Origin: Flagellimonas oceanensis
Lineage (GTDB): Bacteria > Bacteroidota > Bacteroidia > Flavobacteriales > Flavobacteriaceae
Direction: 5' to 3'
DNA length: 64,000 bases
Assembly (NCBI RefSeq): GCF_003992595.1
Contig: NZ_RZNA01000025.1
Coordinates: 1-64,000, forward strand
Made by a program: the position numbers and the translations under genes. This document shows, piece after piece, positions 8,458 through 16,989 of the stretch. The notes beneath the pieces were generated by a model. That model had not been told where the DNA came from and ran no database searches. It saw nothing but the letters and a program-made list of their open reading frames with translations. Position 1 is the first letter of the stretch. Each line of letters begins with the position of its first letter.

Positions 8458-10716
8458 TTAAAGTTTTACTCGTTTAAGTCTTAAGCTATTTGCAACTACG
8501 GATACACTACTGAATGCCATTGCTGCACCTGCAATCATCGGATCCAACAAAAACCCATTTACAGGATAAAGAACTCCCGCTGCAATTGGAATGCCAATAA
8601 TGTTGTAAATAAATGCCCAGAATAAGTTCTGACGTATGCCCAACACGGTTCTTTTTGATAGTTCCAATGCTTTTGGGATAGATTGTAAATCTGATGTTAT
8701 CAAGGTCATTTTTGCTACATCCATTGCGATATCCGAACCTTTGCCCATAGCAATACTCACATTGGCTTGCGCCAGGGCGTGCGAATCGTTGATACCATCG
8801 CCCACCATTGCTACTATCTTTCCGTCCGCCTGTAATTTTTCGACAAAAGCCGCTTTGTCCGAAGGCATCACTTCTCCTTGGTAATTTGTTATTCCTACTT
8901 GTTTTGCGACAGCAGATGCGGTTTTATTGTTATCTCCAGTAAGCATATAGACCTCAATGCCTCGTTCTTGAAGTGTTGCTATGGCCATTTTTGAAGTTTC
9001 CTTAATCTTGTCTGCAATGGCGAGTATCGCCAGCACTTGTTTTTCATTGCCAAAGAAAATGACGGTTTTCGCTTGCTCTTCGAGACTTTCTGCTGTTTGC
9101 ATCAAGGAAGCATCGATTTGAATATTTTTCTCAAGCATTAGTTTATGGTTTCCAACATAGTATGGTGAACCATTTTCTGTTTGAGCTTTCACACCTTTTC
9201 CTGTAATACTTTCAAAAGAAGCAATTTCAGCTTTTTCAATATTTTCATCTTTTAAGTGATTGACTACAGCTTCCGCCAAAGGGTGTTCTGATTGTGCTTC
9301 AATAGCTAGAAGAACTTTTTTGTATTCGTTGATATCTTCGAGTTTATCCTTCCAAAATATATCAGTTACTAAAGGTTTTCCTTCTGTAATTGTACCTGTT
9401 TTATCAAGAATGACAGCATTCACTTTATGACCGAGTTCTAAACTTTCGGCATCCTTTATAAGGATATTATTTTCTGCGCCTTTACCAATTCCCACCATAA
9501 TGGCGGTAGGTGTTGCCAATCCCAAAGCACAAGGACAGGCGATTACCAATACTGCTACAGAGGTCAATAAGGCTTGTGAAAAGGCATTATCGCCTCCTAA
9601 AGACATCCAGACAATGAAGGTTACAATGGAAATACCCAATACCACAGGAACGAAAATACCGGCAATCTTATCGACCAGTTTTTGAACGGGTGCCTTACTC
9701 CCTTGCGCTTGCTGAACCATTTTAATGATTTGGGAAAGCAGGGTTTCTCCACCTACTTTTTCAGCGGTAAATTGAAAACTTCCTTTTTGATTAACGGTAC
9801 CAGCGAATACCTTTTCCCCTTGGGATTTCTGAACTGGAACGGGTTCTCCAGTAATCATACTTTCATCTACATATGAGCTTCCCTTGGAAACTTCGCCATC
9901 CACGGGAATCTTTTCTCCGGGACGCACCAAAATGGTCTGACCAACCTGTACGGATGAAATAGGGATTTCCCTCTCTTCCCCATTCTCAATAATTTTAAGG
10001 GTTTTAGGCTGAAGCCCCATTAGTTTTTTAATGGCTGAAGATGTATTTGATTTTGCCTTTTCTTCCAATAGTTTCCCCAAGGAAATAAAGGTGATAATCA
10101 CGGTAGCCGCTTCGTAATATACGTGAGGCTCGATGCCACGACTTAACCAAAATTCAGGAAAAAAGGTATTGAATACACTAAAGAGGAAGGCGATTCCGGT
10201 ACTCAACGCCACCAAGGTATCCATATTTGCTTTACCGTGTTTGGCCTGCTTGAAGGCATTGATGAAAAAACTGCGCCCAAACCAAAAAAGAATTGGAAAG
10301 GCCAATACCAATGAAATCCATTTGCCTGGTTCCCATTGCATATAGAACATTCCCAACACAAAAATGGGTAGCGTAAGTATCGCCGACCAGATGGTTCGGT
10401 TTTTTATGTCCTGATAATGCTTTTGCTGAAGTTCTTGCTGTACTTCCGAAGGGTCTTCGGCATCAATTATAATATCGTAACCGACCTCACGAAGCGCGTT
10501 TTGAAGTTGATTTGGACTCAACTCCTTGTCATATTCCACAAGAACGGAACTATTGGCAAAATTAACACTTGCATCAAACACACCTTCTGTGTGTTTTAAT
10601 ACAGATTCAACACTCGCTGCACAAGAGGCACAGGTCATTCCCGTAACTGGAAATGATTCTTTCACACCCTGTTTATGATTCTTCTTTTTGGTTTCAAATA
10701 TGTTGATTGTCTCCAT
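8458..10716 (-). CDS. copA: Cu(I)-exporting P1B-type ATPase
   Basis: 752-residue inner-membrane pump that expels Cu(I) from the cytoplasm. It has one N-terminal HMA domain (GMTCASC, C29 and C32), an actuator TGE motif (289-291), the CPC metal-transport motif in the sixth helix (394-396), the phosphorylation motif DKTGT (438-442), SEHP and GDGIND. The CPC motif marks the CopA subgroup, in contrast to the CPH ATPase at 53692. It heads the operon copA-HMA-mtfA. A perfect palindrome lies just upstream. Confidence 0.95.
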   Translation of the reverse strand: METINIFETKKKNHKQGVKESFPVTGMTCASCAASVESVLKHTEGVFDASVNFANSSVLVEYDKELSPNQLQNALREVGYDIIIDAEDPSEVQQELQQKHYQDIKNRTIWSAILTLPIFVLGMFYMQWEPGKWISLVLAFPILFWFGRSFFINAFKQAKHGKANMDTLVALSTGIAFLFSVFNTFFPEFWLSRGIEPHVYYEAATVIITFISLGKLLEEKAKSNTSSAIKKLMGLQPKTLKIIENGEEREIPISSVQVGQTILVRPGEKIPVDGEVSKGSSYVDESMITGEPVPVQKSQGEKVFAGTVNQKGSFQFTAEKVGGETLLSQIIKMVQQAQGSKAPVQKLVDKIAGIFVPVVLGISIVTFIVWMSLGGDNAFSQALLTSVAVLVIACPCALGLATPTAIMVGIGKGAENNILIKDAESLELGHKVNAVILDKTGTITEGKPLVTDIFWKDKLEDINEYKKVLLAIEAQSEHPLAEAVVNHLKDENIEKAEIASFESITGKGVKAQTENGSPYYVGNHKLMLEKNIQIDASLMQTAESLEEQAKTVIFFGNEKQVLAILAIADKIKETSKMAIATLQERGIEVYMLTGDNNKTASAVAKQVGITNYQGEVMPSDKAAFVEKLQADGKIVAMVGDGINDSHALAQANVSIAMGKGSDIAMDVAKMTLITSDLQSIPKALELSKRTVLGIRQNLFWAFIYNIIGIPIAAGVLYPVNGFLLDPMIAGAAMAFSSVSVVANSLRLKRVKL

Positions 10717-10728
10717 AAATCCGTTCTT

Positions 10729-10745
10729 ATTTGTATGTTACAAAT
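10729..10745. promoter_or_regulatory. palindrome upstream of copA
   Basis: ATTTGTATGTTACAAAT is a perfect 7-3-7 inverted repeat, 13 bp before the copA start codon. The position suits a repressor or activator site. Nothing else is recognisable in the 158-bp gap. Confidence 0.4.
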
Positions 10746-10874
10746 TTCAGGATTAAAAGACTGTAATGTGTTACGTTATATGCTGAATGATTTGTAGAAT
10801 TTACTCTTCACGAATTATTACATACTACCCAATTGGAATAATTTATATCTCTTATAATCATAATGGGGACGTGT

Positions 10875-11489
10875 CTATCGGTCTTTAGTATTTGTAATCA
10901 AATACCCTTTTGATTGGATGACCTTTTTTATCTCATCGATATTCGTTTTAGTGGTATCAAATTCAATAATTGAAGTCCCTTCTTCAAAAGACGTAGATAC
11001 ATTTGTAACCCCGTCAATTTTATTTACAGAATGGTTGATATTTTCTTCACAACCAGAGCATACCATCCCTTCAATATTCAACTTTACAGTTTGAATATCG
11101 GTATTGTTTGTTGCAACAATTCCTACTTTCTCCGTTGAATGAAATACTTGTGGATAATAAGAAACCAATGTCATTACAACAACAAACACTGTAACCAACC
11201 ACAAATAGAATTTCGACTTAAAAAATGATGGCTTAGCCATATCACAGTTACCACAATCGTCCACCTTCTTTTTTTTATAAACCTGATAAAAGGCCAGTCC
11301 CAATGACAAAAATGCTATAACCAACAGATAAGGTTTCAAGGCAATAAGCCAAGAAAAATACACCGAGCTTCCACCAATACCAGCTACACTTGTAAGTAGC
11401 AAAGGACCCCAGCAGCATAGTTTAAGGGAAACTGCAGAAAATACAGCAGTCCCCATAGATGCCTTTTTGTTCAATTTATTAATTGCCAT
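10875..11489 (-). CDS. MerT-type mercury transporter fused to a MerP-like HMA domain
   Basis: 204 residues. The N-terminal half is a MerT-like membrane domain with the vicinal cysteine pair in helix 1 (KLCCWGP, C25-C26), further helices at about 33-70 and 93-112, and a cytosolic CGNC pair (C79, C82). The C-terminal ~70 residues are an HMA domain (GMVCSGC, C144 and C147), as in fused MerTP transporters of Bacteroidota. It moves Hg(II) inward for reduction by MerA. The thioredoxin-like gene lies 2 bp upstream. A paralogue is at 14322. Confidence 0.88.
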   Translation of the reverse strand: MAINKLNKKASMGTAVFSAVSLKLCCWGPLLLTSVAGIGGSSVYFSWLIALKPYLLVIAFLSLGLAFYQVYKKKKVDDCGNCDMAKPSFFKSKFYLWLVTVFVVVMTLVSYYPQVFHSTEKVGIVATNNTDIQTVKLNIEGMVCSGCEENINHSVNKIDGVTNVSTSFEEGTSIIEFDTTKTNIDEIKKVIQSKGYLITNTKDR

Positions 11490-11491
11490 AC

Positions 11492-11761
11492 CTAACAGTT
11501 TCCTATTCCAGCATTTACCAAATCATCTTTTGTGATTTCGATGTTGGTGCAGCAATTCAGAAGTTTTCCGTTAACAGCAATGGCAGGAACTCTTGTAACC
11601 CCATATTCCTTCATTTTTGAAACACAGATTTTACTTTCGCATTGCTCGGACAGATTATGAAGTGTGATTTCGCAGTCCTTTCCTGCTGTCTCCTTTACTA
11701 ATTGTACCACAGGCTCGCATACCGGGCAACCTGCTGTAAAAATCTCAATTTGTCGTTTCAT
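11492..11761 (-). CDS. thioredoxin-like small redox protein
   Basis: 89 residues with a CPVC active-site-like motif (C12, C15) after the first strand, a cis-proline region (VTRVPAIAVNG) and a further CC pair (C69-C70) plus a C-terminal Cys. It belongs to the glutaredoxin/thioredoxin fold proteins often found beside merT in Bacteroidota. It may pass mercury or keep transporter thiols reduced; this is inferred from context. It is the first gene after a promoter with a G-tract operator. Confidence 0.75.
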   Translation of the reverse strand: MKRQIEIFTAGCPVCEPVVQLVKETAGKDCEITLHNLSEQCESKICVSKMKEYGVTRVPAIAVNGKLLNCCTNIEITKDDLVNAGIGNC

Positions 11762-11786
11762 CTTATGTTATGTTTAAATTAATAAT

Positions 11787-11828
11787 GGAACAAAGATGAG
11801 AACGTTAGGTAGGGGGTCACCAAACTTT
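11787..11828 (-). promoter_or_regulatory. promoter of the trx-merTP operon with CsoR-type operator
   Basis: Read on the minus strand, TTTG is followed after 22 bases by CATCTTTG, one mismatch from the Bacteroidota -7 box TAnnTTTG. Between them lies GTGACCCCCTACC (plus strand GGTAGGGGGTCAC, 11808-11820), a G-tract of the kind bound by CsoR/RcnR-family repressors. The gene directly upstream encodes such a repressor. The mRNA leader would be about 25 nt. Confidence 0.55.
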
Positions 11829-11830
11829 TT

Positions 11831-12217
11831 TTAACCTTTTTTTTCGTTGTAGTTTTTTAATCGAGTTTCAATGGCTTGAATTTCTTTTAACTTGTTAGTT
11901 AAATCGGATAATTCTAAGTTTGGGAATTCACTTTTTAAATATTCAATTTTATCTTCATTGCCACAATTGCCTGGGCAAGAGTCCACGGCCTTTACAATTC
12001 CAATAGCAAGTGCTTTTCGATAGACTTCATCCAGCAGTAAGTAATGTGCTTTTTGAATCCCCTTATCAATGGATTTGAACTGTATGTTTATTTGTTCGGG
12101 GTCCTTTCCTTCATCAAGCATTTTAACAATGCCGTTTAATTGACCACTCAAAGTTTTTAATCTGGATTTAATATCCAAGATTAAATCAGTAGGTAATTTG
12201 TACTGTTCTCCTTTCAT
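11831..12217 (-). CDS. CsoR/RcnR-family metal-sensing repressor
   Basis: 128 residues. The helical-bundle signature RLKTLSGQLNGIVKMLDEGKD (residues 19-39) is typical of the family. The position where copper sensors have their first Cys (start of helix 2) shows no Cys here; instead there is H58 and a CPGNC cluster (C81, C85) followed by an unusual ~45-residue C-terminal helix. The metal may therefore not be copper; mercury would suit its place 9 bp after merA. It probably represses the promoter at 11787-11828. Confidence 0.8.
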   Translation of the reverse strand: MKGEQYKLPTDLILDIKSRLKTLSGQLNGIVKMLDEGKDPEQINIQFKSIDKGIQKAHYLLLDEVYRKALAIGIVKAVDSCPGNCGNEDKIEYLKSEFPNLELSDLTNKLKEIQAIETRLKNYNEKKG

Positions 12218-12226
12218 AACTCAAAC

Positions 12227-13933
12227 TTAACTCGCGCAGCAACTTAATTTGGAAACATCTTTCCCAAAGGTAATCGCTGCCAGTTTAACAGATTCTCCTA
12301 AAGTTAAATATGGATAAAAGCTTTCTGCTAAATCTTTTACAGTGATTCCAAATTTAATAGCCATACTCAATTGTTGTATCAGTTCACCACCTTCAGGTGC
12401 AACTACTCTTGCGCCTATTAATTTATCGGTTTCAGTGTTGCGTATCAGTTTTATGAACCCTCTGGTATCTTGAGCTGCCAAGGCTCTTGGAACGTGAATT
12501 AAATCAAGTTTACTGACTTCAAAAGGAATTTCCTTTTTTTCTGCTTCAATTTCATCTATACCTGCTCCTGCGATTTGAGGGTCTGTAAATACTACCCAAG
12601 GTAATGATGAATAATCAATACTTGTTTTTGTTGATGAAAACGCATTGTGCACTGCTGTACTACCTTCGGTTGCTGCTGTATAAACAAATGCCGGTGTAAT
12701 GGTGACATCTCCTGCTGCATAAATATTGGAAATATTGGTTTCCATTTTTTCATTTACAATAATATGGCCGCTTACTGTTAACTTTAGGCCGATATTCTCA
12801 AGCCCTAATTTAGAGGTGTTAGGCTTCGTCCCTGTAGCCACCACAATATGTCCTTTTTCAACAATTTGAGTTGTGGAACCATCAGGACAATTACAATGAA
12901 TAATTGTATCGTTACCTTTCTTTTCAAATTTAAACGCTCTAAAGTTTGGAAGGATTTCAATCCCTTCACTTTTCATTTGTTCTACCAAAACATCTGTAAT
13001 ATCTTTTGTTTGACTGCGTAATGGCCTGTCGGTAAATTCAATGATACGTACTTTTACACCCAATCTGTTGTAAGCCATCGCAATTTCCAAACCAATATAA
13101 CCAGCTCCCATAATGGTCAAACTTTCAGGTTTTTCCTCTAAATCGAACAAGGTCACATTGGTTAAATAACCAACCTCATTCAGTCCTTCAATATTTGGAA
13201 TATTGGTAGTTGCTCCTGTTGCCATTAGAATGTTGGTTGCTGTGTAGGTGTCTTTTCCATCCACAAGGATTGTTTTATTATCAACAAGTTCAGCCCAACC
13301 TGTACGCATTATCAGGTTTTCAAAATCACTTACCACATCCATATATTTTTGTTGCTGAAGTGAAGCAACCAATGCTTTTTTATCTTTTATGGTTTGTGTA
13401 AAATCAATGTCTGCTCCTTTAGGTTTTATACCCTTAAAATTGGAATGCGTAGCGAGACGTACCGTTTCGGCAGCCCGAATAAGGTTTTTAGACGGTACAC
13501 AACCCACATTTACGCAAGTGCCACCAAAATCTAATCCTGCATTTACCATAAGTGTTGTGAGCCCTAAACCTTCAGCTTTAATGGCTGCTGAAAATGCAGC
13601 TGAACCACCACCAATAATTATTAAATCGAATTGATTTTGGCCTTTGGAATTTACAGCGGAAACCTCTTCCTCGTCGACATTATTTACAACCGAATAATCA
13701 CCAACGCTGTTTATAGCATCTATTACATTTGCCTTACTCATCTTATCAGCATCAAAATTAAATTCGCCTTTTCCGGTTTCGTGGTTAACTGTGGAACTTA
13801 AAACTCCTTCAGTTGCGTTCATATCCTTTTCGATATGTGTTGCACAACCTTCACAGGTCATACCCTCAATTTCCAATGTAATGGTTTCTCTATTTTGAGG
13901 CATTTTGATTTTCATTTTAGCTGTATTTTTCAT
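12227..13933 (-). CDS. merA: mercuric reductase
   Basis: 568-residue flavoprotein that reduces Hg(II) to volatile Hg(0) with NADPH in the cytoplasm. An N-terminal HMA domain (GMTCEGC, C27 and C30) precedes the FAD-binding GGGSAA, the redox-active CVNVGC pair (C140, C145), the NAD(P) motif GAGYIG, and a C-terminal vicinal Cys pair (C565-C566) that delivers Hg to the active site. All the residues that separate MerA from lipoamide dehydrogenase are present. It is in an operon with merT, merP and the CsoR-type gene. Confidence 0.95.
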   Translation of the reverse strand: MKNTAKMKIKMPQNRETITLEIEGMTCEGCATHIEKDMNATEGVLSSTVNHETGKGEFNFDADKMSKANVIDAINSVGDYSVVNNVDEEEVSAVNSKGQNQFDLIIIGGGSAAFSAAIKAEGLGLTTLMVNAGLDFGGTCVNVGCVPSKNLIRAAETVRLATHSNFKGIKPKGADIDFTQTIKDKKALVASLQQQKYMDVVSDFENLIMRTGWAELVDNKTILVDGKDTYTATNILMATGATTNIPNIEGLNEVGYLTNVTLFDLEEKPESLTIMGAGYIGLEIAMAYNRLGVKVRIIEFTDRPLRSQTKDITDVLVEQMKSEGIEILPNFRAFKFEKKGNDTIIHCNCPDGSTTQIVEKGHIVVATGTKPNTSKLGLENIGLKLTVSGHIIVNEKMETNISNIYAAGDVTITPAFVYTAATEGSTAVHNAFSSTKTSIDYSSLPWVVFTDPQIAGAGIDEIEAEKKEIPFEVSKLDLIHVPRALAAQDTRGFIKLIRNTETDKLIGARVVAPEGGELIQQLSMAIKFGITVKDLAESFYPYLTLGESVKLAAITFGKDVSKLSCCAS

Positions 13934-13962
13934 TGAAATCGGTACTGTTTACTTATTAAAAA

Positions 13963-14304
13963 TTAGACCTTCCCTTTAATTACTTCGGCCTTAAACCCTT
14001 TCTTTTCTATGATAAGTTTTAGGGCTTTGATACTTGTTTTTGAACCATCAAACTCAATAACAGCAATATCTCCAGGGTATTCAACCGAATGTTCCAAAAC
14101 ACCATCTACTTCCTTTAATGCATTATAAATAGCATTGGAACAACCAGCACAAGTAATGCCTGTAATTTTAAATTTCACCGTGGTTGCATTGTGTTTCTTT
14201 GAAGCTACTTCCACAACTTGATTTGTAACCTCCTTGCTTTGTGATTTGGCCTGAAAAGAAAACAGCATTAAAGCCAAAATAGGCACTATTGATAGTTTTT
14301 TCAT
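13963..14304 (-). CDS. merP: MerP-like periplasmic mercury-binding protein
   Basis: 113 residues: a signal peptide (about 1-21), a short linker and one HMA domain with CAGC (C52, C55). Periplasmic MerP captures Hg(II) and passes it to MerT. It lies between a merT-type gene and merA on the same strand, with 18- and 29-bp gaps. Confidence 0.82.
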   Translation of the reverse strand: MKKLSIVPILALMLFSFQAKSQSKEVTNQVVEVASKKHNATTVKFKITGITCAGCSNAIYNALKEVDGVLEHSVEYPGDIAVIEFDGSKTSIKALKLIIEKKGFKAEVIKGKV

Positions 14305-14321
14305 AATGGGTAATTTTGCGT

Positions 14322-14936
14322 TTATTTATCTTTTATAACTTTGTATCCTGTTGAATTAATTGCCTTTTCAATAGCTACTTTAGAGGTTTTAGACTTATCA
14401 AACTCTACGATGGCATTTCCCTTTTCATACGAAGGGGTTACATTTATAATACCGTCCAATTCATTTACAGCGTGTTTTATGCTTTCTTCACAGCCAGCAC
14501 AAGTCATTCCTTGAACATTAAAGTTTACAGTTTGAATATTTGATTGGTTTACAATGACCACTTCTTTTTTATTATCCGGATAAAAAATGGATGAATAATA
14601 TGGAAATGCCAGCATTATAATTGCAAATGCTGTTACTATTCCCAAAAAGGTTTTTGACTGTATAAATTTTGATTTTCCTTCCTTACCGGCAGGCAGGTCG
14701 TCCGTATCGCATTCACAATCGATTTCTTTTTGAGGTTTTAGTTTTTGATACCAAGCAAAGCCGAGCACTAAAATTGTTAGCCCGATTAGATAAGGTCTAA
14801 AAGGCTCAAGCCAAGAAAATGTTGAGGCAATTCCACTTGTTCCCGCGATTAAAGCCAAAACGGGTGTAATACAACATAAAGAGGCTGTAATTGCAGTTAA
14901 CAAACCTGCACCAATTAATTTGTTTTCACTTTTCAT
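14322..14936 (-). CDS. merT: MerT-type mercury transporter fused to an HMA domain (second copy)
   Basis: 204 residues, same plan as the protein at 10875: vicinal cysteines in helix 1 (SLCCITP, C21-C22), a cytosolic CEC pair (C74, C76), a third helix (about 98-114) and a C-terminal HMA domain (GMTCAGC, C146 and C149). The two copies differ in most loop residues, so the duplication is not recent. Its start overlaps the arsR stop (ATGA at 14933-14936), indicating translational coupling. Confidence 0.9.
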   Translation of the reverse strand: MKSENKLIGAGLLTAITASLCCITPVLALIAGTSGIASTFSWLEPFRPYLIGLTILVLGFAWYQKLKPQKEIDCECDTDDLPAGKEGKSKFIQSKTFLGIVTAFAIIMLAFPYYSSIFYPDNKKEVVIVNQSNIQTVNFNVQGMTCAGCEESIKHAVNELDGIINVTPSYEKGNAIVEFDKSKTSKVAIEKAINSTGYKVIKDK

Positions 14937-15307
14937 ATCGTTTCTAAAACTTTGTTTTTATCGAGTATTTCAAAAAACGGATTTAATAATGTTGAATATT
15001 CAGGGGTTAGTGAGTAAAAAATCGTTTGAGCATCTCTTTCGGTTTCCAATAAATTTCTGTCCTTCATTTTTCTCAAATGTTGAGAGATAGCAGAAATATT
15101 CATTTCGAGAATATCACTTAAGTCGCAAACGCAAAGTCGTTTCTCCTCAAAGAGTAGGTAAAGAATTTTTAGCCGAACATTATTTCCGACTAAAGAAAGT
15201 CCATTTGCCAAATAGTCAAACGATTCATTTAATTCTGAAACTGTCTTTTTACAACGGTTTATCTGTTCAATATCTGCCTGTTGTCTAATGCAAGAATTAT
15301 TTTTCAT
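14933..15307 (-). CDS. ArsR/SmtB-family repressor of the mer operon
   Basis: 124-residue winged-helix regulator. The recognition region has the ArsR-type motif LCVCDL (C59, C61) followed by ISAISQHLRKMKDRNLL and a beta wing. Additional cysteines near the N-terminus (C6, C19) could complete a soft-metal site. It is the first gene of the merT-merP-merA operon and replaces the MerR regulator of proteobacterial operons. Its start codon sits 4 bp after a near-perfect -7 box. Confidence 0.9.
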   Translation of the reverse strand: MKNNSCIRQQADIEQINRCKKTVSELNESFDYLANGLSLVGNNVRLKILYLLFEEKRLCVCDLSDILEMNISAISQHLRKMKDRNLLETERDAQTIFYSLTPEYSTLLNPFFEILDKNKVLETI

Positions 15308-15311
15308 AAGG

Positions 15312-15350
15312 CAAAGTTACAATTATTTCTTATTTAAGCAAATACTTAAA
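15312..15350 (-). promoter_or_regulatory. promoter and operator of the arsR-mer operon
   Basis: On the minus strand TTTG (15339-15342), a 19-base spacer and TAACTTTG (15312-15319) form a full Bacteroidota promoter. TTTAAG-CAAATA-CTTAAA (15333-15350) is a perfect inverted repeat overlapping the -33 box, the expected place for ArsR binding. The start codon of arsR is only 4 bp beyond the -7 box, so the transcript should be leaderless or nearly so. Confidence 0.7.
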
Positions 15351-15449
15351 CACAAAAAAGAATGATATGTAAATTTTGATCATTATGTTCCTTTTGTTTT
15401 GATTTGTGTTTTGCAAAAACTAAAACTACCGAAATGTACATCTGTTCTT

Positions 15450-16097
15450 TTAGCTTGTAGGTGAAGGTATTGCTGGCTTTACAGTTAATTGTCTTTTAAA
15501 ACTACAAAACAGAAAATTCTGTATGGTGTTGAATGGTGTTGTGTGGTCCTCTGATACACAGCGAATTTTGTCAAATCCTTTTTTTAATTCCGATGTTAAT
15601 TCCTCTTCATTGTATTGTTTTATTTCAAGTCCGCTACATTTTTTTGGTCCGTTTTGTGAAAAGGTTCCTATTATTAAATAACCTCTTACAAATATTGTCG
15701 CTATGTTAGTATATTTTTTAATCTGGTCATCTGTTGTAAGAAAATGAAAAGTTGCTCTGTCGTGCCAAACATCGAAAGATGTATCTGGTTCAAATTCGGT
15801 AATGTCGCTTACAATCCAATTTACTTTACTTGCCTTTTCTCCCAGTCTTTTTTTAGCTTTCGCAATTGCTTTTTCTGAAATATCAAGTACAGTAATGTTA
15901 TTATACCCTTCCTTAAGTAAATAGTCAACAAGTTTACTGTCGCCACCACCAATGTCTATAATTTTTGCCTTTTTATTTAGTTTGAACGAACGTATAAACT
16001 TCAGTGAAGTTTTTGGTATTTCTTGCGTCCAACTTACCTGGTCTGGATTTTTAGTTTCGTGAACTGTTTCCCAATGTTTCTTTCTGTCTAATTTCAT
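15450..16097 (-). CDS. class I SAM-dependent methyltransferase
   Basis: 215 residues with the SAM-binding motif I IIDIGGGDSKLVDYL (about 46-60), an acidic residue after strand 2 (VLDIS) and the region DVWHDRATFHFL. The substrate cannot be told. Related methyltransferases are common in Bacteroidota metal islands, and a thiol- or metalloid-related substrate would fit the neighbourhood, but there is no direct evidence. It lies alone between the mer operon and the AraC-type gene, on the same strand. Confidence 0.8.
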   Translation of the reverse strand: MKLDRKKHWETVHETKNPDQVSWTQEIPKTSLKFIRSFKLNKKAKIIDIGGGDSKLVDYLLKEGYNNITVLDISEKAIAKAKKRLGEKASKVNWIVSDITEFEPDTSFDVWHDRATFHFLTTDDQIKKYTNIATIFVRGYLIIGTFSQNGPKKCSGLEIKQYNEEELTSELKKGFDKIRCVSEDHTTPFNTIQNFLFCSFKRQLTVKPAIPSPTS

Positions 16098-16123
16098 TTT
16101 GATATCTAAATTCGGTTCATTGG

Positions 16124-16150
16124 TAAATCAATATATCATCTATTGATTTA
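16124..16150. promoter_or_regulatory. perfect inverted repeat upstream of the methyltransferase
   Basis: TAAATCAATA and TATTGATTTA are exact complements around a 7-base loop. It lies about 25 bp before the methyltransferase start and 30 bp after the AraC-type gene. As a stem it is AT-only and weak, so an operator is more likely than a terminator. Confidence 0.4.
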
Positions 16151-16179
16151 AATATCCCTTTAATAGTGGTAAACACACC

Positions 16180-16746
16180 TTAAATCTCATCCAAGGATTT
16201 TCGGTTTTTGTCTACAGATTTCTTGAACTGCGTAGGTGTCATTCCAGTTACTTTTTTGAATTGATTGCTTAAGTACGCAACGCTACTATAATGTAATTGA
16301 AAAGCTATCTCACTCAAGGTTAATTCATCATAGACAATAAGTTCTTTTACACGTTCAATTTTTTGGTTGATGATGTATTGCTCGAACGTGATGCTTTCTA
16401 CCGACGAGAATAGGGAACTTAAATATTTATAATCCAAGTTAAGTTCGCCAGTAACAATATCTGCCCATTTTAATTCGGTCTTTTCATTGGAATAATGTAT
16501 TTTCTCAATTACCAAATTTTTCATTTGCTCGATAAGCAGACTTTTACGGTCGTCAATCAAACTAAATCCTGCATTTTGTAGCTTTTTTTGCAAAGATTTT
16601 TTTTCGAATTCATTGAGCATCGAAACCAATTCTACTTCTCCTAACTTGACAGCTTTGTAATCAATGTTCAATCCTACCAAAATTTGGGAAACTGCCGATA
16701 TACATCTCGGACAGACCATATTTTTTATGTGGATGGTATTATTCAT
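16180..16746 (-). CDS. AraC-type regulator with N-terminal CxxC heavy-metal domain
   Basis: 188 residues. The first ~65 residues look like an HMA domain with a CPRC site (MVCPRC, C12 and C15); the last ~100 form an AraC double helix-turn-helix (LTLSEIAFQLHYSSVAYLSNQFKK). This suggests a one-component metal sensor in which the metallochaperone fold replaces the usual sugar-binding cupin. The start overlaps the stop of the small membrane protein gene (ATGA), placing it at the end of the copper efflux operon. A paralogue is at 32528, on the other side of the operon. Target genes and metal are inferred, with copper the best guess. Confidence 0.8.
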   Translation of the reverse strand: MNNTIHIKNMVCPRCISAVSQILVGLNIDYKAVKLGEVELVSMLNEFEKKSLQKKLQNAGFSLIDDRKSLLIEQMKNLVIEKIHYSNEKTELKWADIVTGELNLDYKYLSSLFSSVESITFEQYIINQKIERVKELIVYDELTLSEIAFQLHYSSVAYLSNQFKKVTGMTPTQFKKSVDKNRKSLDEI

Positions 16747-16973
16747 AGGTTGAACAAATGCCTAATAAAATCTAAATTTAGATATATGATTAGTATTACA
16801 GCAGCAATAAATAATCCTATCATCGCTGAAATTCCGATAACCTTATCTTTTTTTGTAATCGGATTTTTCTGTTTATATGTATTTTTCTTGTTTTTTCTTC
16901 TATTTCTTCTACTTTCACTCATCATCTTTCTCCTCTTTAAAATATTAAAGGCTGAAGAATCCGCTTTTACCAA
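16743..16973 (-). CDS. small basic membrane protein
   Basis: 76 residues: a strongly basic N-terminus (ESRRNRRKNKKNTYKQK) and one transmembrane helix (about 44-66). Met17 or Met18 are alternative starts. It lies 16 bp after cusB and overlaps the AraC-type gene by 4 bp, so it is part of the efflux operon. I do not recognise a family. Confidence 0.6.
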   Translation of the reverse strand: MVKADSSAFNILKRRKMMSESRRNRRKNKKNTYKQKNPITKKDKVIGISAMIGLFIAAVILIIYLNLDFIRHLFNL

Positions 16974-16989
16974 TTAACTCTAACCCTGA

